Origin: Icerya purchasi
Taxonomy: Eukaryota; Arthropoda; Insecta; Hemiptera; Monophlebidae
Reading direction: 5' to 3'
Assembly (NCBI GenBank): GCA_039619475.1
Contig: CM077116.1
Location: 167,479,363 to 167,543,362, forward strand
Length of the DNA: 64,000 bases
A model generated the notes under the pieces. That model had not been told where the DNA came from. It saw only the letters and a list, made by a program, of their open reading frames with translations, and ran no database searches. Each line of letters opens with the position of its first letter. The first letter of the stretch is position 1. This document shows, in pieces, positions 1 to 12,945 of this stretch. The translations under genes were made by a program, and so were the position numbers.

Positions 1-1213
1 TAACTGCTATTTTTTCAAAGTTATTATTATTTAAAAATTGGTTTATTTCGTCTTTCCATCTACCTTTTTGATGACCTCGTTTTCGTCTGTAATGTGAAAG
101 ATACCAAAAAGTGGACTTATATGTCCAACGGTCGTCTCTTAATCTTATTACATGGCCAGCCCATTCCCATTTTCTCCTTCTAACATAGTTCACCACGTCA
201 ATATTATTACCTAAAAGCCGTTTTATTTCTTTTATTCTTATTCCATCTCTTATTTTTATATTAAGCATTGATCTTTCTAGTGTGTTTTGCGTTACCCTTA
301 GTTTATTTATAATTTTTGTGTTCAATGTCCAAGTTTGGCACCCATAAGTTAAAACAGATAGTATGCACACGTTAAAAATTTGACTTTTATGATGATTACT
401 GAAAGATCCTTTGAATATTCTTTTCAGCGACCAATACTTATTCCACGTTTTAGTAATTCTCGTGTTTATTTCTTTTTCCATCTTATTCTCAAATGATAAT
501 TGTTGACCTAAGTATGTCGCTTCGCTCACTATTTCTATTAAATTATTATTTATCTGTATTCCTCTCTGGGTTGTAGTCTTAGTTAATATTTTAGTTTTTA
601 GGGTGTTAATAGATAGTCCGACTTTTGATCCTTTCATGTTTAGCTCCAATAGCATTTCCTTCAGTTCTTCTAAGGAAGAGGAAAGAAGAACAATGTCATC
701 TGCAAATCTTAAATTTGATAATTTCTTACCATTTATATTTATTCCCTTATTTTCCATGAAATTTCCTGGGACCCCTTGTTTGTGCATTGCTTTAAGTATA
801 TATTCATGTTTTAAGGAATCGAACGCTTTTTGGTAATCAATTAAGGCTAAATATAAATTTATCTGGTATTCATTACTTTTTTCTATTATTTGGTTTGTTG
901 TATGAAGGTGGTGAGCTGTTGAAAATGTCTTCCGGAAGCCGGCTTGTTCCGTTGGTTGCTGGGCTTCTAAAAAATGTTTTAATCTTATTTCTAATAGTTT
1001 TGAGAACAACTTCGAAATACTTAAACTTAAAGTAATAGGGCGGTAATTTTCGATTTTATGACGATCGCCTTTCTTAAATAGTATTATTATATCTGAATAT
1101 CTCCATTCTTCCGGTATATTACTTGTTCTTAAGATACAGTTGAAAAGTGTTGTAAGAAATTTAATTAGATAGTCCCCTTCTGCTTTAATATGTTCGTTAA
1201 CTATACGATCATG
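1..1213 (-). mobile_element. RTE-like LINE reverse transcriptase, partial, internally deleted
   Basis: Read on the minus strand, this is one open frame that runs off the window edge. It shows the RT motifs FKKGDRHKIENYRPITLS, TEQAGFRKTFSTAHHL, LIDYQKAFDSLKHEYIL, LRFADDIVLLSSS and SEATYLGQQLSFENK, then a C-terminal region with QTWTLN and GRWKDEI. This is the endonuclease-reverse transcriptase type common in insects and often grouped with RTE. Between QGVP and NFMENKGINING about 60 to 70 residues are missing, including the expected GVRQG motif, so the copy cannot be active. It is cut on its 5' side by a (TA)n run. Confidence 0.82.

Positions 1214-1214
<1 letters not shown>

Positions 1215-1242
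<28 letters not shown>
1215..1242. repeat. (TA)n microsatellite
   Basis: This is a pure TA dinucleotide run at the 5' edge of the RTE-like fragment. Confidence 0.9.
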
Positions 1243-1245
<3 letters not shown>

Positions 1246-3320
1246 ACAAATTGTGCCCCCTGTTCGGGCCGTAAATGTTACAAATCGTCTACTTATCGAA
1301 CCCCTGTTCCGCGAAGCCGCTAAAACGAATCTGTGTTATTTATTTTCCCGTCCCGGGTGCCAATGAGGATAGGATTCATATCTTTCACTGTGATTTGTTG
1401 TTTTAAGTTTGTTTTTTTCTTTTCTTTGAGAAAAAACAAACGGCCGTTATAACATGTATATTGAATGGCTAACGATACAAAACACATATATCAATCTAGA
1501 ACACAAAAATGACTATACGACGTAAACGCGCGATTTCTAAGCCCCGTTTAACGTGTAACAGCACCAAATTCCATACATCGACAATTCACATAATTATTCC
1601 GCACCTGAACGGGAAGATAAATGCCAAAAGACTATAGCGCGATTTTTATCAGTTAACAACGCTACCTTGTAACTTCACTCAGCTCACAGCTCTGCTGACT
1701 ACCACTGGGCAATACGTACCTGCCGCGGACACACGCTATACCGTAGCCACTAGCTATAACAGCACACACACGGCCACAATCCTAACACGCGTCGAAAATC
1801 AATCAGACGTGGATGATGCCGTTAGCCGTGCGATCGTCCTTAATAACGGTAACCGTGGTAATTCGACGATGCTCGAAAAACAAAGAATATAAAATGATAC
1901 AAACAATCAAGAAATAATTTCTAATTCGAGATCGCGGCACAAATACCGAATCCGTATCAATATTTATGTATAAAAATATGCGTGCTTACATATTAAAAAA
2001 ATATGCAGTTATATATACGTACATGAACTCGATGTTGTTTAAATTTCTCAGGTACTTCTTCCGACCGATGACTTTTTTTTTTCTTGCCAATAAAAGTACT
2101 TATAGAGTTCGCCGCTACTCTAAGGTCGCCATATTTTTCTACATGGCTACCTTTAACTTTTGATTTCACGGTGTCATATAGCTTAGTAATAGTTATATCG
2201 TCAACCTGTCAATTAAATTTAATCCGGTTATTTACTTGTTATTGCATGCACTGAAATTTAAAAATCGGTATTTCCAATTTTGATTGAAAATAGAGACAAT
2301 TATAATCCGATTAACACAATTCAGTAAATATTCGTATTTAAATAACTTCGGCTTTGAAGGTAAAACGATTTTGAATCCAAGTCGTTTTCTTTTCTAGTTA
2401 TATTTTGTTTTCAATATCCATTTATTTCGTTTTAGCAGAAAAAAAAAAGAAACGCTAACACTTATATATGAGCATAAAGATGTACAAGTTGTAAAATCGA
2501 AGTTTATGAAATAAAAATTCACAATGTTAATCTCTTTAACTGTTGACATTCGTTTGTTTATCCTATTATTTCTTGAACAGCTGACTACTTTATTTTTTTT
2601 GCCGTTGTTTGTGATCTATACAATTTTTATAGCCCCGCAGACCGCACGGTTAGATTTTTGAGAATTATTATTGAAAATATTTAAAATGACGGTAATGGTA
2701 TATTCAGGATTATTTTGTTTTCGAATGCAGGGATCGTAAAAATTATCAAATGGAAGAGTTAATAATTATGAGGTTATTAGTACGAAAAATATTTCTTCCA
2801 GTACCATCTGTGGTGAACATGAAACGAAAATGTTTTCTTTATTCGATCTAAAAAACGCAATGCTTTCATTCCGATGATATTGACAGATCATAAATCGGCT
2901 TTATTTTAGATTAATGCACCAAGCATAGTACTGCTTTGAATGATTGTTTATAAAAACGGAAGATTTTATACTGAGAATTTGTAGCACGCGGTGAACCCGA
3001 GTTTAATTTTTTTCGTTTGACCGTTGCTAACAATTTAAATTTACTTTTAGAACAAAACGGTCGCTTTGTTCGTCATTTAATAATTTTTCCTCAGATCATT
3101 TGAAAGCCTTCAGCAAAAAAGCCTAACTCTGGTAAACACTATAATATGTCTTCAAGAATTACACTTGAAACCGAATCGAAACTGTCTAATTAAAACTAAA
3201 TCAAAACTGTCTACTATCAAGATATAACACTATTATGAACTTACCAAACATAAATCGACGTAGCAAAGGAAGCATTATCCTAACTATAAAATCAAACCTT
3301 CATTTTCAGCAAATAACACT
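1243..3320. other. No recognisable gene
   Basis: This is AT-rich sequence. The part from about 1243 to 1900 is richer in GC and CpG and may be a decayed LTR or DNA transposon, but I could not identify a family. No coding motif was seen on either strand. Confidence 0.5.
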
Positions 3321-3329
3321 GCAAACAAA

Positions 3330-6300
3330 TTTAAAAATCTTAGCCACTACTATTTTTATGAAAGATCCTATTACGATTTGCACCTACCTACTTCCCTCCA
3401 GGAGAAAATCTGGACAAAGAATTACTGTCATCAGTTATAAACTGCTTACCTCGACCGTTCATCTTATGCGGTGATTTTAACTCACGCAGTCTCTTATGGA
3501 ACAGGCCCTATTACAATAAAAATGGTAAGATCTTGGAAAAGATTCTGTTATACGGAAATTTCACTAACCTGAACGGTAGAACCTAAACTCATTAAATTCT
3601 TCCCATAGTTCGTAGTCCAACCTAAACTTGATAATCTGTTCCTCTCAAGTAACCAACAAAACAGCGGTACCCTGCCATAGCGACCTAGCTAGGATGTGAG
3701 CACATACCAATTATAATTATCATGAATTTTTTCAACCTCAAACTAATCTTGAGAAATGGTTTTTGTACCAAAAAAAAAACGGATTGGGTTAAATATCACC
3801 GTTTCTGCTCAAAAACCTTTAGAACTATTTCTGCTAGAAACGCAATTCCTTCCATCAGTGAATTTACGAATTTAACGCGGTAAACTGTTCCCCGAAAGCA
3901 TACTCCTTATCAAAGTACACCAAAACCAATTTAAAATTTGTTTCTTGGCGGTTCGATGAATGCTGTATTGCGATCAGAGATAGTCGCAGAGCTCTAAAAT
4001 AGCTAAAAGTTAATCGATATTTATCAAATCATTTGATTTACAAAAATACATCAACCAGAACCGTCTCTCAGAAATGCCAAACGTACATTGTGGAAAATTT
4101 TATTTCAACAATCACTGCAGCAACATCAATAAAACTTATCTGGCAGAAAGTTAGACAGATTGAGAACAATAATGCTTTTCACATACCTTCCAGCTTGGAA
4201 ACAAACAACAGTATTGTTACTGACGGATCATCAATCAAAAACATTTTTGGAAATCATTTTGCTAACTCATTCTCAGATGACAACTTCAATGCATCATTTT
4301 AAGACATCACTCTCCGAATCAGGAATCCTACAAATTACCAATAACTATAGATGAGCTTAAATCATCTATCAGAGATACTAATCCTGGAGCTGTAGGAACG
4401 GATAACTTCCACATTCACCTCCTACACTACGCTCCAGATGGAACCATTTGCAGCCTTTTACACATCTTCGACAACATTTGATTTACCGGAGAAAGACTTC
4501 AAGAATGGAAATTGACCACAGTTATAACTCTTCTTAAATCCAACAGAGATCCGTTTATATTACATAGCTACCGACCAACATCATTAACGTCCGTATTGTG
4601 TACAGTTTTCGAAAGAATTGTAAATGCAAAACTTTCTTGGGAACTGGAAAATAATAATCTAAACTGCAATGAATAAAGAGACCTTCGTTCTGGTAGGTCC
4701 ACTTCGAATCAGCTCCTGTTCCCTCAAAACGCAATAAGTGATTGTTTCGCCACCAAGCACCATTTATTGGCATCTTCTTCGACTGCGCAAAAGCCTTCGA
4801 CATGGCATGGTGCTTTCATATGTTGTAGTCACTCTGTAAGATCGGATTTCGTGGTCGCTTGCCAATTTTCATTCGTAATTTTCGATATTTCAAAGTGTGG
4901 TTAGGATCGTTGATACTCAGACCTATTCGATCTTGCCAGCGGTGTTCCGCAAGGCTCAGTACTCAGCCCTACTTTATTTAATCTGGCCGTAAATGACATC
5001 ATAGATAACGTGCTCATTCCGGTTAAATGTGCTTTATTCTTAGATAACTTTATCATATTCATCCCCTGCACCAACGCCGTACAGGGACAATAAATTTTAC
5101 AAGAAACAAGCAACCGAATTAGTACATGGGCAATCAATTACAGAATCATCATCTTGTGCACCAAAGCAGCAGCTATGCACTTCTGCAGAATGAGAAATTT
5201 CAGTCAAGCTCTCTCCATCTTCGTAAACGATATCAACATCCTCACCGCAGAAACAGTCAAATACCTAGGACTAGCATTTGACTGAAGACTGCCATCGTCT
5301 CCACATATAGATAAACTTAGAACTTATTGTTTTAGTCAACCTTTTAAAAAAAAACTCTCTTATACCTTTTATGGTGCTGTCAGATCATCATTTCTGCACA
5401 TCTACCGCGCACTTATACGTTCAAGACTCGAATATGGGACTGCAATCTACGCTACAGTATCCAATACTATAGTAAAAAGACAAGATGGCATACATCACGT
5501 AGCGCTCAGATTAGCGACCTGGGGCATTTCGTACCTTGCCGTCCATCAGCCGATTATGTGAAAGCGGACAGTGGCCGCTTCACCTTCGCCGATAACTGTT
5601 AATCTGTTGACCCACTTAAAATTTTTGTCCACGGAGTTTAGCCTTTCAAACCATCAGACGTACACTGATCTTTTCATCAAAAGTAAAATACTAAGTTTTG
5701 TAACTTTCCGAAGATCTATTACACATCATCTATCATTCTTCCACCATGGTCAAGCTTTTCTCCCTACACCGATTTATCTCTCCTGTAGGTAGCCTCACTA
5801 CACCCGAGGTAATCAGAGGCACATTCCAAGAACTTCTATTGAACTACCCCGACCGTTTAATCATACTTACGGACGGTTCCAAATCGGACATGGCCGAATG
5901 CGCAGTACTCACAAATGAATCCGACAACTTTTCAGTTCCGTCCGCGGAACTACATTCTATAAAACTTGCAGTCGATCTTAGAGTAAAAAAAATGAAGTAA
6001 GTCCGATACCCTTGATAGGGCGTCGGGATTGTGAAGTTAAGGTTCACAATGTACTAAGACCAATGGATCTGATGTGGCTACCAGGACCAGTTCCTTGTCT
6101 TTACTTTCCCAGATTTCTCTATTATTGCAGGGTGAGTAAACTTGGGAGCGACTTGTATCCGAGACAAAACGAGTCTCGATAACCTATGACACTTCTGGTT
6201 TTGTAGCCCTTCTCTTATTTGCACAGACCCCCTCTTTTCACTTTCGTCTTTATCACAAAAACGCAATAAATCACAAAATCCTATCGTTACAGATATCTAC

Positions 6301-6880
6301 CGTTTCGAATCGTATTACCTTCACGTGGATTCCAAGAAACAAGAGCATCCTGGGAAATGAATTGGTGGATTTTTCAGCGAAAGAGGCTACTTCATGTCTC
6401 CCGATTCCAGACATACTAGTACCTTCATCGGACTTTTCTATGACAATCAAATCCCTGCTAAAAAAGAAATGGTCGAATAATTTGCGTGAAGTTTCTACTT
6501 CGAACAAATTGTGTTCAACCTGCTCAAATACTGGAATTTGGAGCACTTCATCACGATCTAGCAGTAAAGAAGAAGTTACATTATGCCGTCTGTGCATTAT
6601 AGCCACGGAATAATCTCTCATTTCCTTTTACTAAATAAATCGGATCCCCCTACTTGTGACGTATGTTCTGTTCCCTTATCGATTCACCGTTTTCTGGTAG
6701 ACTGTCTGAAATTCGCCTGATTCCGGTCCCAATTACGCCTGTCCAGTTCGCTTTCTGAAATTCTTGAAGACAATGAACAGAAAGTCCAGCTGCCCTTCAA
6801 ATTTCTGTAACTGTCCAATATTCTAGATAAAATCTAAACTCCATTCATCCGTGCCTCTGGTCAATGTTGCAGTACACGGC
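3330..6880 (+). mobile_element. Dead RNase H-bearing LINE (I/R1/Jockey group), ORF2 relic
   Basis: This is a decayed but nearly complete ORF2 on the plus strand. In order it shows an endonuclease block (PFILCGDFNSRSLLWNRPYYN, about 3450-3520), RT blocks (SYRPTSLTSVLCTVFERIV at 4565, SGVPQGSVLSPTLFNLAVND at 4937), YLGLAFD (5262), an RNase H start (ILTDGSKSD, 5855), GNELVDFSAKEATSC (6353), and a terminal PTCDVC...HRFLVDC cysteine block (6648-6710). There are many stops and frame changes. The YADD box has decayed to FLDN. A SINE-like repeat interrupts the RNase H part at about 6000-6217. Confidence 0.8.
6000..6217 (-). repeat. SINE-like repeat, family B, copy 1
   Basis: This stretch matches 42289-42530 along its length, sharing blocks such as GGATTGTGAA, TTAAGGTTCACAA, GTACTAAGACCAA, CTTTACTTTCCCAGATTTCT and GAGACAA(A/G)(A)CGAGTCTCGA. 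On the minus strand the far end carries a degenerate pol III B-box-like GGTTATCGAGAC and tRNA-like sequence. It is inserted in the RNase H region of a dead LINE. No complete A box is visible. Confidence 0.7.
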
Positions 6881-6959
6881 ACGTTAATGGATACAATACA
6901 ATACTTTAAAAAGAAATAAAACGAAACAGAATCTTTTCTAACAGAGTAGTTACAAGCGC

Positions 6960-7110
6960 TATTTTTTTTTTTTTTTTTTTGTTTAATTCCCTTACCTACA
7001 GTCTGCCGTATTTAACTGCTGCGGTTATCATAGCATACTGAGCGGAGTTTGCTTACTTAAGCTATTCTGTTTATTTTAAGAAAATTAATGATTGAGTTTA
7101 TTGCAGTTTG
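6960..7110 (-). mobile_element. LINE 3' end fragment (same type as 49716-50460)
   Basis: A long poly-T is followed by sequence resembling the 3' end of the LINE at 49716 (GTATTTAACTGCTGCGGTTA against GTGTTTAACTACTGTGGCTA). This is a short 5'-truncated antisense copy. Confidence 0.5.
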
Positions 7111-7789
7111 GGTGTCGGAAATCATATCGGGGAGTGTTTTATACGGTAGGAGGGTCCGTATGAATAGTCTATTAATATGTGCTGAACGGTTGCGATGAAA
7201 CTTCCTATATAGAAAGTCTCTGTTATTTCACAAAATATGACACGATAATTTGCGATGCGTCTAAAAAAAGGAATGCTCTGATACTACTGTCCATCACGCG
7301 TTAGAGAAAAAGGTAGATTTGGAAACCGGTAAACCTTATTTTTACAATAACACAAAAAGAGCTGCAGATAATGCAGATATTTCTATTTATATATTAGGTT
7401 GAAGAACACACCACCGGCCACTGGTAATATTTTATAAAATATTTACTGGATATGTTGTGTAAATACATCTATGTACTTTTTTTTCCTGAATAGATCCTCT
7501 AGCAGTCTCCTTTTCTTTCTTTTCCGTGTTTGCTTTTGATAATAAGCCCATGTAATAAATGAAAAATAAAGTCACAATAAAAGGAACGCCTATATCCTTT
7601 GCCAATTTGCTAAAAATAACAACACAGCGATGACTGGATATAGCTTTTTAAAAGGACGAGATATCATTTAACCGAAAGGTTTAATGATAAAAGAAAAAAA
7701 GGAAGAAAGAAATAAATACGATGATTTTCTCCCATTGGATCAATCGGTATCTAGACTGATTCCGCAATCTCACGTATGAGTATCATTAG

Positions 7790-8150
7790 TTGCAGAGCTC
7801 AAAAGGAAGTCCCTAACTTAGGTTGTCCGTCACCAGAAGCTGGGTGATTTTAGTTTCTTCTTATGGTTTATCGTAACTTTCTGAATCACTTCGTGAACAT
7901 CAGGTACACGACAATCTCTATGAAGATTCGTATTACAGATGTACCGAGGTGCACTGGCAATACAACGTAGCGCTTTGTTCTGAAATTTCTGTATAATATC
8001 GATATTTGTCGGTCTCGTGAAACCTCATAGTTGGAAACCGTAGGTCCACACTACTGGCTGTGCAGTGTTTGTTTGTGCAACAGCAGTTTATTAAGAATGG
8101 CAGGCCTCTTGAATTTCTGCCAGTTAGCCAATACATTTTGCTGTATTTAA
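7790..8150 (-). mobile_element. Jockey-like RT C-terminal fragment
   Basis: On the minus strand this reads GFTRPTNIDIIQKFQNKALR, then CIASAPRYICNTNLHRD and VPDVHEVI. This is the Jockey-clade segment after the palm, of the form IWGxAxxxNIxxIQxFQNKxLRxIxxAPWYxxNxxLHxDL. It is interrupted by stops and frame changes and flanked by poly-T at 8165-8182. Confidence 0.7.
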
Positions 8151-8182
8151 GTTCGAGCTGTTTTCGTTTTTTTTTTTTTTTT

Positions 8183-8683
8183 TAATATGTTTCTTCCAAA
8201 CGTAATTTAGAGTCTAATATTTGCCTTAAGATGCGGATACTATAAAATTGAAGCGGATCTCATTATTTCAGAAAATTATTAAAAAGAATTATCTCTATAA
8301 TTGAAACAAAGTTGTTTTTATAAAATATGAATAAGTATGGGATTATTTTTACAACAATTTTCCGAAATAAAATCATACAAAGAACAAATATCGCTGGAAA
8401 ATCTTTAATCGATATATAACTTTAAGCACATTATTAAATTCATATAAAAATTCTATTTAGAAATAAATTCGAAATCGTCGAAAAGGAGACCAAAAAATTT
8501 ACTATCAATGAATAACATTAGAAGAACAGGCATTACAATTGTTTATTTTCTGTAAGTGAAAATTTCGTTCAAAATACCTTCTGTTTAATTTGTGATCACT
8601 TATTAAGTAAAATTAACTGAAAAAAATGCAGTTGAAAAATTTTATAAATTTTCCTTTTCCGCTTTCTACGTGACAACATGAAA
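8183..8683. other. No recognisable gene
   Basis: This is AT-rich intergenic or intronic sequence with no motif seen on either strand. Confidence 0.5.
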
Positions 8684-9180
8684 AAAAAAAAAAAAACTAA
8701 ATAAAGTACATTAAAAACGAGAAGTGGTGACTAGACACCCGGTAAGAACGAAGTTCCTTTCATCACTTTTTGGTAGATATACAAGTATAAAGTCATTCAT
8801 AAAGTATACGATAAAAAATGACACAAACAAAAACAACAAATAAGTCCCGTATGAATTAAAACAAAAACCAAAAAATAAATCATCAGACTCGTTGAAGTGT
8901 GGTAACGTCGCACAAAAAACCGCGCCAATTTTCAAATTCAATAAAATGTACACGCGTTTAGAATTGAGCTTATACAGTTGACTGTGTACGATGCTTGCTG
9001 CTCGAATCTCGATACTCGCATACGCACACACACACGTGTATATAATAGAAAGGGACAGAGTGAAAGAGAAAGAGAGTGAAGGTTGCCTGCTGAACGACGC
9101 ATATCGCGATTTTCGTGACCTCGCCTTTTCTGCCAGTTTACTCCTACCAACAAGCCGCGTAAAGACCTTCGTTCCAACAA
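8684..9180 (-). repeat. Dispersed DNA repeat, copy 1
   Basis: The reverse complement matches 53611-54135 closely. Shared sequence includes GGAACGAAG, GGAGTAAACTG, TATCGAGATTC, AACGCGTGTACATTTTATTG, AATTTGAAAATTGGCGCGG and TATACTTTATGAATGACTTT. Both ends carry GAACGAAG(G/T)TC-like words in inverted orientation. It is probably a non-autonomous DNA element or part of one. Here the CATACGGGA unit occurs once, while the other copy has it amplified. Confidence 0.75.
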
Positions 9181-9189
9181 AATGACGAG

Positions 9190-9845
9190 AATGATGATTT
9201 GGGTAAATATCAATTTGAGGACGAAGTTAGATATTTTCTGCCGTTTCTGAAGGGGGAAAAAAAGATATTACGCCGATGACACCTTTTAGGCAGCATCAAG
9301 CAGGTAACAAACATTTCCAATCGTAGTAATTATTTTAAAAATGTCTTAAATACTGCCTACATCGAGTGTTCCAGCAAAATTAATTTTTTCTCGCCTTCAT
9401 AAAGAATTATGAAATATGTAAAATAAATGAAGGAAGAAACTAAATCCGGTAGTAATTCTATATATGTATATATCAAAAGTGAATTATTTAGACTCGACCG
9501 TGATAAAGTTGCGGAAAAATTTACATATGAAAAATATTGGGAATGAAACATTTTTATTTTAAAGTATGAAATTTCCTCCTGTGTTTTAAACGCATAAATT
9601 TAGTATATGGTTTTTTTACTTTTGGAATTTAAGTTCGTTAACGTGATCAAGTAAGCAAAATATAAAATTACTATTATTACCATCATTATGGCGGTTTTTC
9701 ATGAAATATCACGTTTACTAAAAAGTTAAAACTTAACACTTTATCGTTATGTTATAAAAGCCCCCACGGACCGGAAAAACCTAAATCCGTCGTCGCGCGT
9801 AATAAATAAAAATTATTAAAGGAATATTGATGGTGCGTTTCTTAC
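9190..9845. other. Intergenic or intronic sequence downstream of exon F
   Basis: No gene or repeat recognised. It lies immediately 3' of the exon F donor and should be intron sequence of the protease gene. Confidence 0.5.
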
Positions 9846-9964
9846 TTCATCCAAAATTTCCATTACATTGGTCGAATATTCATCGCCTAAAAATGCTCTA
9901 ATATGCTCATCGTAATAACGTGCGTAAGATGATTCGTGTGAATTTGCAGCTGTCATGGCGTAAA
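9846..9964 (-). CDS. LGMN: Legumain-like exon F (S1-pocket segment)
   Basis: The exon encodes VYAMTAANSHESSYARYYDE, then HIRAFLGDEYSTNVMEILDE. It is the legumain stretch [39 protein letters not shown]. The ESSYA and YYDE motifs, which contribute to the Asn-specific S1 pocket, are conserved. The acceptor is GGTAATAG and the donor GTAAGA. The first two bases complete the GTT valine codon begun by exon E. The exons encoding the rest of the catalytic domain and the prodomain were not found between here and position 1. Confidence 0.94.
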
Positions 9965-10299
9965 CTATTACCGAAAAAAAATAAAAATTCACAATTATTT
10001 TTATATTAATTGATAACGTTTAAATTACGCGGGTGACGGTTGACGTTCACTTTGGAAAGTACAGCGGACTCGAAATAGTGTACAGCAGCACATCGTGTCT
10101 GAGCCATACCTATTCTTAGCGAAGATTAAGTTGTTTTTTTGTAAAACAGCCCCTTACGTATGGTTCTTACAATCTTAGAACTATTTCTAAATAAGTAATA
10201 TTTATAACTAAAAGTAAATTAACATGTTGCAAAGGAGTATAGTCCACTATAACTATTCTTTGCTATTTATAAACGCATACATATAATAAAACAATAAAA

Positions 10300-11010
10300 A
10301 TTTACAACACGACTAGGTCGCTCGGTATAAAACGTTTAAGCCGTCTAGCAAGCAAAAGGTCCAATGCTTTCGGGTTAATATGGAGTCTTTCTTCGTGACG
10401 ATGGGCAAAGCCTTTAATGACTCTTCGTCCGTCCATCTGATCCTTAAATCAGTATGTAAAGATTCGTTTCGTTGGAACCATCGAGCAGTGGTTATCATAC
10501 GCAGGAATTTATTTTGGGCTGCTTGAATAATAATGTTTCTGTTTGATGATTTGGTATATCCCCAAATATCTGTACCCCATATAAGTCCAAATCGCTCTCG
10601 CGATGGTTTCATAAATGAGACGCTTGTTTTCAAACTTCATTTTGGAATGTCGCCTGACAAGTCAATATATTTCACGAGTTTCTTCTCGAATCTGCTGAGC
10701 TTTTGACACAACTTTGTGAGTTTTCCAAGTCAGCTTCGCATCTAGATGCGCACCCAAGTATTTTGCTGAATCGGAGATTGTCACTTGTCGTCTATTCATG
10801 AACACTACATGACGCGGATCTCGTTTACGAAGGGCAAAAGTGGTGTGGATAGATTTTTGCTCATTGAGCTTGATTTTCCAATTTTCCGTCTAGTTTGATA
10901 CACGGTCTAAAGCATACCGCTGAAGGTTTTCAGTTGCTCCAGTTTGTGAGCCGCTTACTGATATTATTGCTGTATCGTCAGTGGTTAAAAAAATGTTCAT
11001 TTAATCCATC
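10300..11010 (-). mobile_element. Jockey-like RT fragment
   Basis: On the minus strand this reads TTDDTAIISVSGSQ (the YADDTAI palm motif with a changed first residue), then WKIKLNEQKSIHTTFALRKR, SAKYLGAHLDAKLTWKTH and, after frame changes, NIIIQAAQNKFLRMITTARW and RNESLHTDL. This order is that of the Jockey clade. The fragment lacks the N-terminal RT, the endonuclease and ORF1, and has stops. Confidence 0.8.
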
Positions 11011-12945
11011 ATGTTATGGGATAAAGCTAGTTAAAAAATAATTTCGATAATTTTAACAACTCGCAGGAAATATAGAGAAAATATCTTGAAATTTGGATCA
11101 ACGTTATATTTCGCATTTAAATTTATATGTTTTTGATACTTTTTACCTTTTTTGTATCAGTACAACGCGCTTCTAGCTGTTCTCCCATAACACACTCGCA
11201 TCTCTGCTACCACGGATGTGTAAATTTTGAATTATATTATGCAATACGTGCAAATATTTCGTTCGAAAAAGAAAAAAAAAAAATAAGAAAAAACGGTTGG
11301 TAACATTTATTTACCCCTAAATTAAACTACCTTTCTTCCTCATAGCTGAAAATTAATAAATAAAAATAACAGACTAAAAACACATTCTGTTTGAAATCAC
11401 TCTTTTGATTTTAAATCCTCGAGGGCATTAACATAAAATAGACCTCGGAACTAAATAAATAAAAACACGGATAATAATGGCAGCAGTGGCGTCGAAAAAT
11501 TTTCAAAAGAGAAACAGATATACAACGTATCTTGTCATTGAAGTAGTAATGTTCAATTAACAAACCCCAACTTGCCTTATGCGACGACTGGTACACTTAG
11601 TTGTCCAATCTCGGGAGAAACTTTTGGCCTTTGTAAAATAAATAAAAACACGAAGCGCATCATATACGAAATTAAAAACTTTTCAAATACAAACCTTTCC
11701 GCTATATGTAAGAAAGTTTTCTAGAATTGAGAGCGTATGGTAAATTTTGACTTTGTTTTTTACCAATATGTCTCGTGTTACATTAAAATAATTATAAAAA
11801 TCCTTACATGCGTTGATTTTAGCTAAAAAGACAACATCCAAAAATGGAATTTACTGAGCTCCGGGAGTAGTTAAATTTAATTCGTAGAAGACTCAACTGT
11901 ATGTTTTGTATAGTTATTAGCATCGGATTCTTTATGGGCACATGTTACCGCTAAGAAAATATGAAAATGCAAATGTGCGACCTTTGAATGTGTATTTGCA
12001 AAAATGAAAATCGATAATAATCGTCCGGAAAGAATATTAGCCTACACAGGAGGTGATATATCTCGGCGCAAAATTAATAACAAACCGAATAAAAATCGGG
12101 ACATTAAAAAGCCTAAAATAGATCTTTCAGTAATATTTTGGAAAAAGGCAAAACCAAAGATTAAAACTAAGGAAACGTGTAGACTACCCGAAGGGTACGA
12201 TAGCGAGTTGTGAACAATAAAAACTGAATTCAACAGTCGATTACGTTTGAACATATCGTGAATTATTGAAGATACCGTAAACAACTTATGCAAAAAGCAA
12301 CTATAGATCGATGATCAAGGATCGGAGAAAAACTTATTAAGGAGATGCCGGGACCAAAAATAAATGTGAAAATATCTAAAATTCCTGTTACGGAATATAC
12401 TAATTCGTCAGCCTTAGTTATTCGAATATATTCTAGGGAAATCTCGTTACAGATATTTTTCTGATAGAACTAGGTAGATTGTGTTTTTACCATCTAGTAG
12501 AACAATGACTATCATGTACAGATAATCGAGATAATATAACCGGCCGACTGCATCCATAAATATATTTCTGGTGATTATAATCCAACCGCATTCCGAATAG
12601 TGTTGCGAACTAACGCAATAACTCGAGTTATTCGATAAATTATTAATCATATACGGTAATTTCATGTTCTTAATTTTGCTTCTATTGAGAATAGCACTAG
12701 CTGACTATTTTTTGTTTTTAGTTAAGGCTTAATATTTCCAATTAATTAATAAATTATTTAAATTGAAAAACATCAACATATTTCATAGTAGTGTACTCCG
12801 CAATGTTTAGTTATAATATGGGCCATATTGCTACGAATCGTGCGGGTGTTTTTTTAAAATTTAAATCATTTATTTACTGTTTTTTATTTATTAATCGGAA
12901 CTGTGACAAAAATAGATAACCATATTCTTCCTTTTTTAACCTCAA
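11011..12945. other. Intron sequence, no recognisable gene
   Basis: AT-rich sequence within the 11.3 kb intron between exons E and F. A CTCGGGAGAAACTTTTGGCC word followed by AAATAAATAAA at 11610-11647 resembles a LINE 3' tail but is too short to assign. A 69-codon open frame at 12004-12213 has no recognisable motif. Confidence 0.45.

Noticed and set aside
1243..1900. LTR or promoter-like CpG-rich block
   Set aside because: It has an atypical composition, but I found neither a second LTR nor a primer-binding site or coding part nearby.
12004..12213. A 69-codon ATG-started open frame inside an intron
   Set aside because: No recognisable domain, and Lys/Asn-rich composition as expected of random AT-rich sequence.
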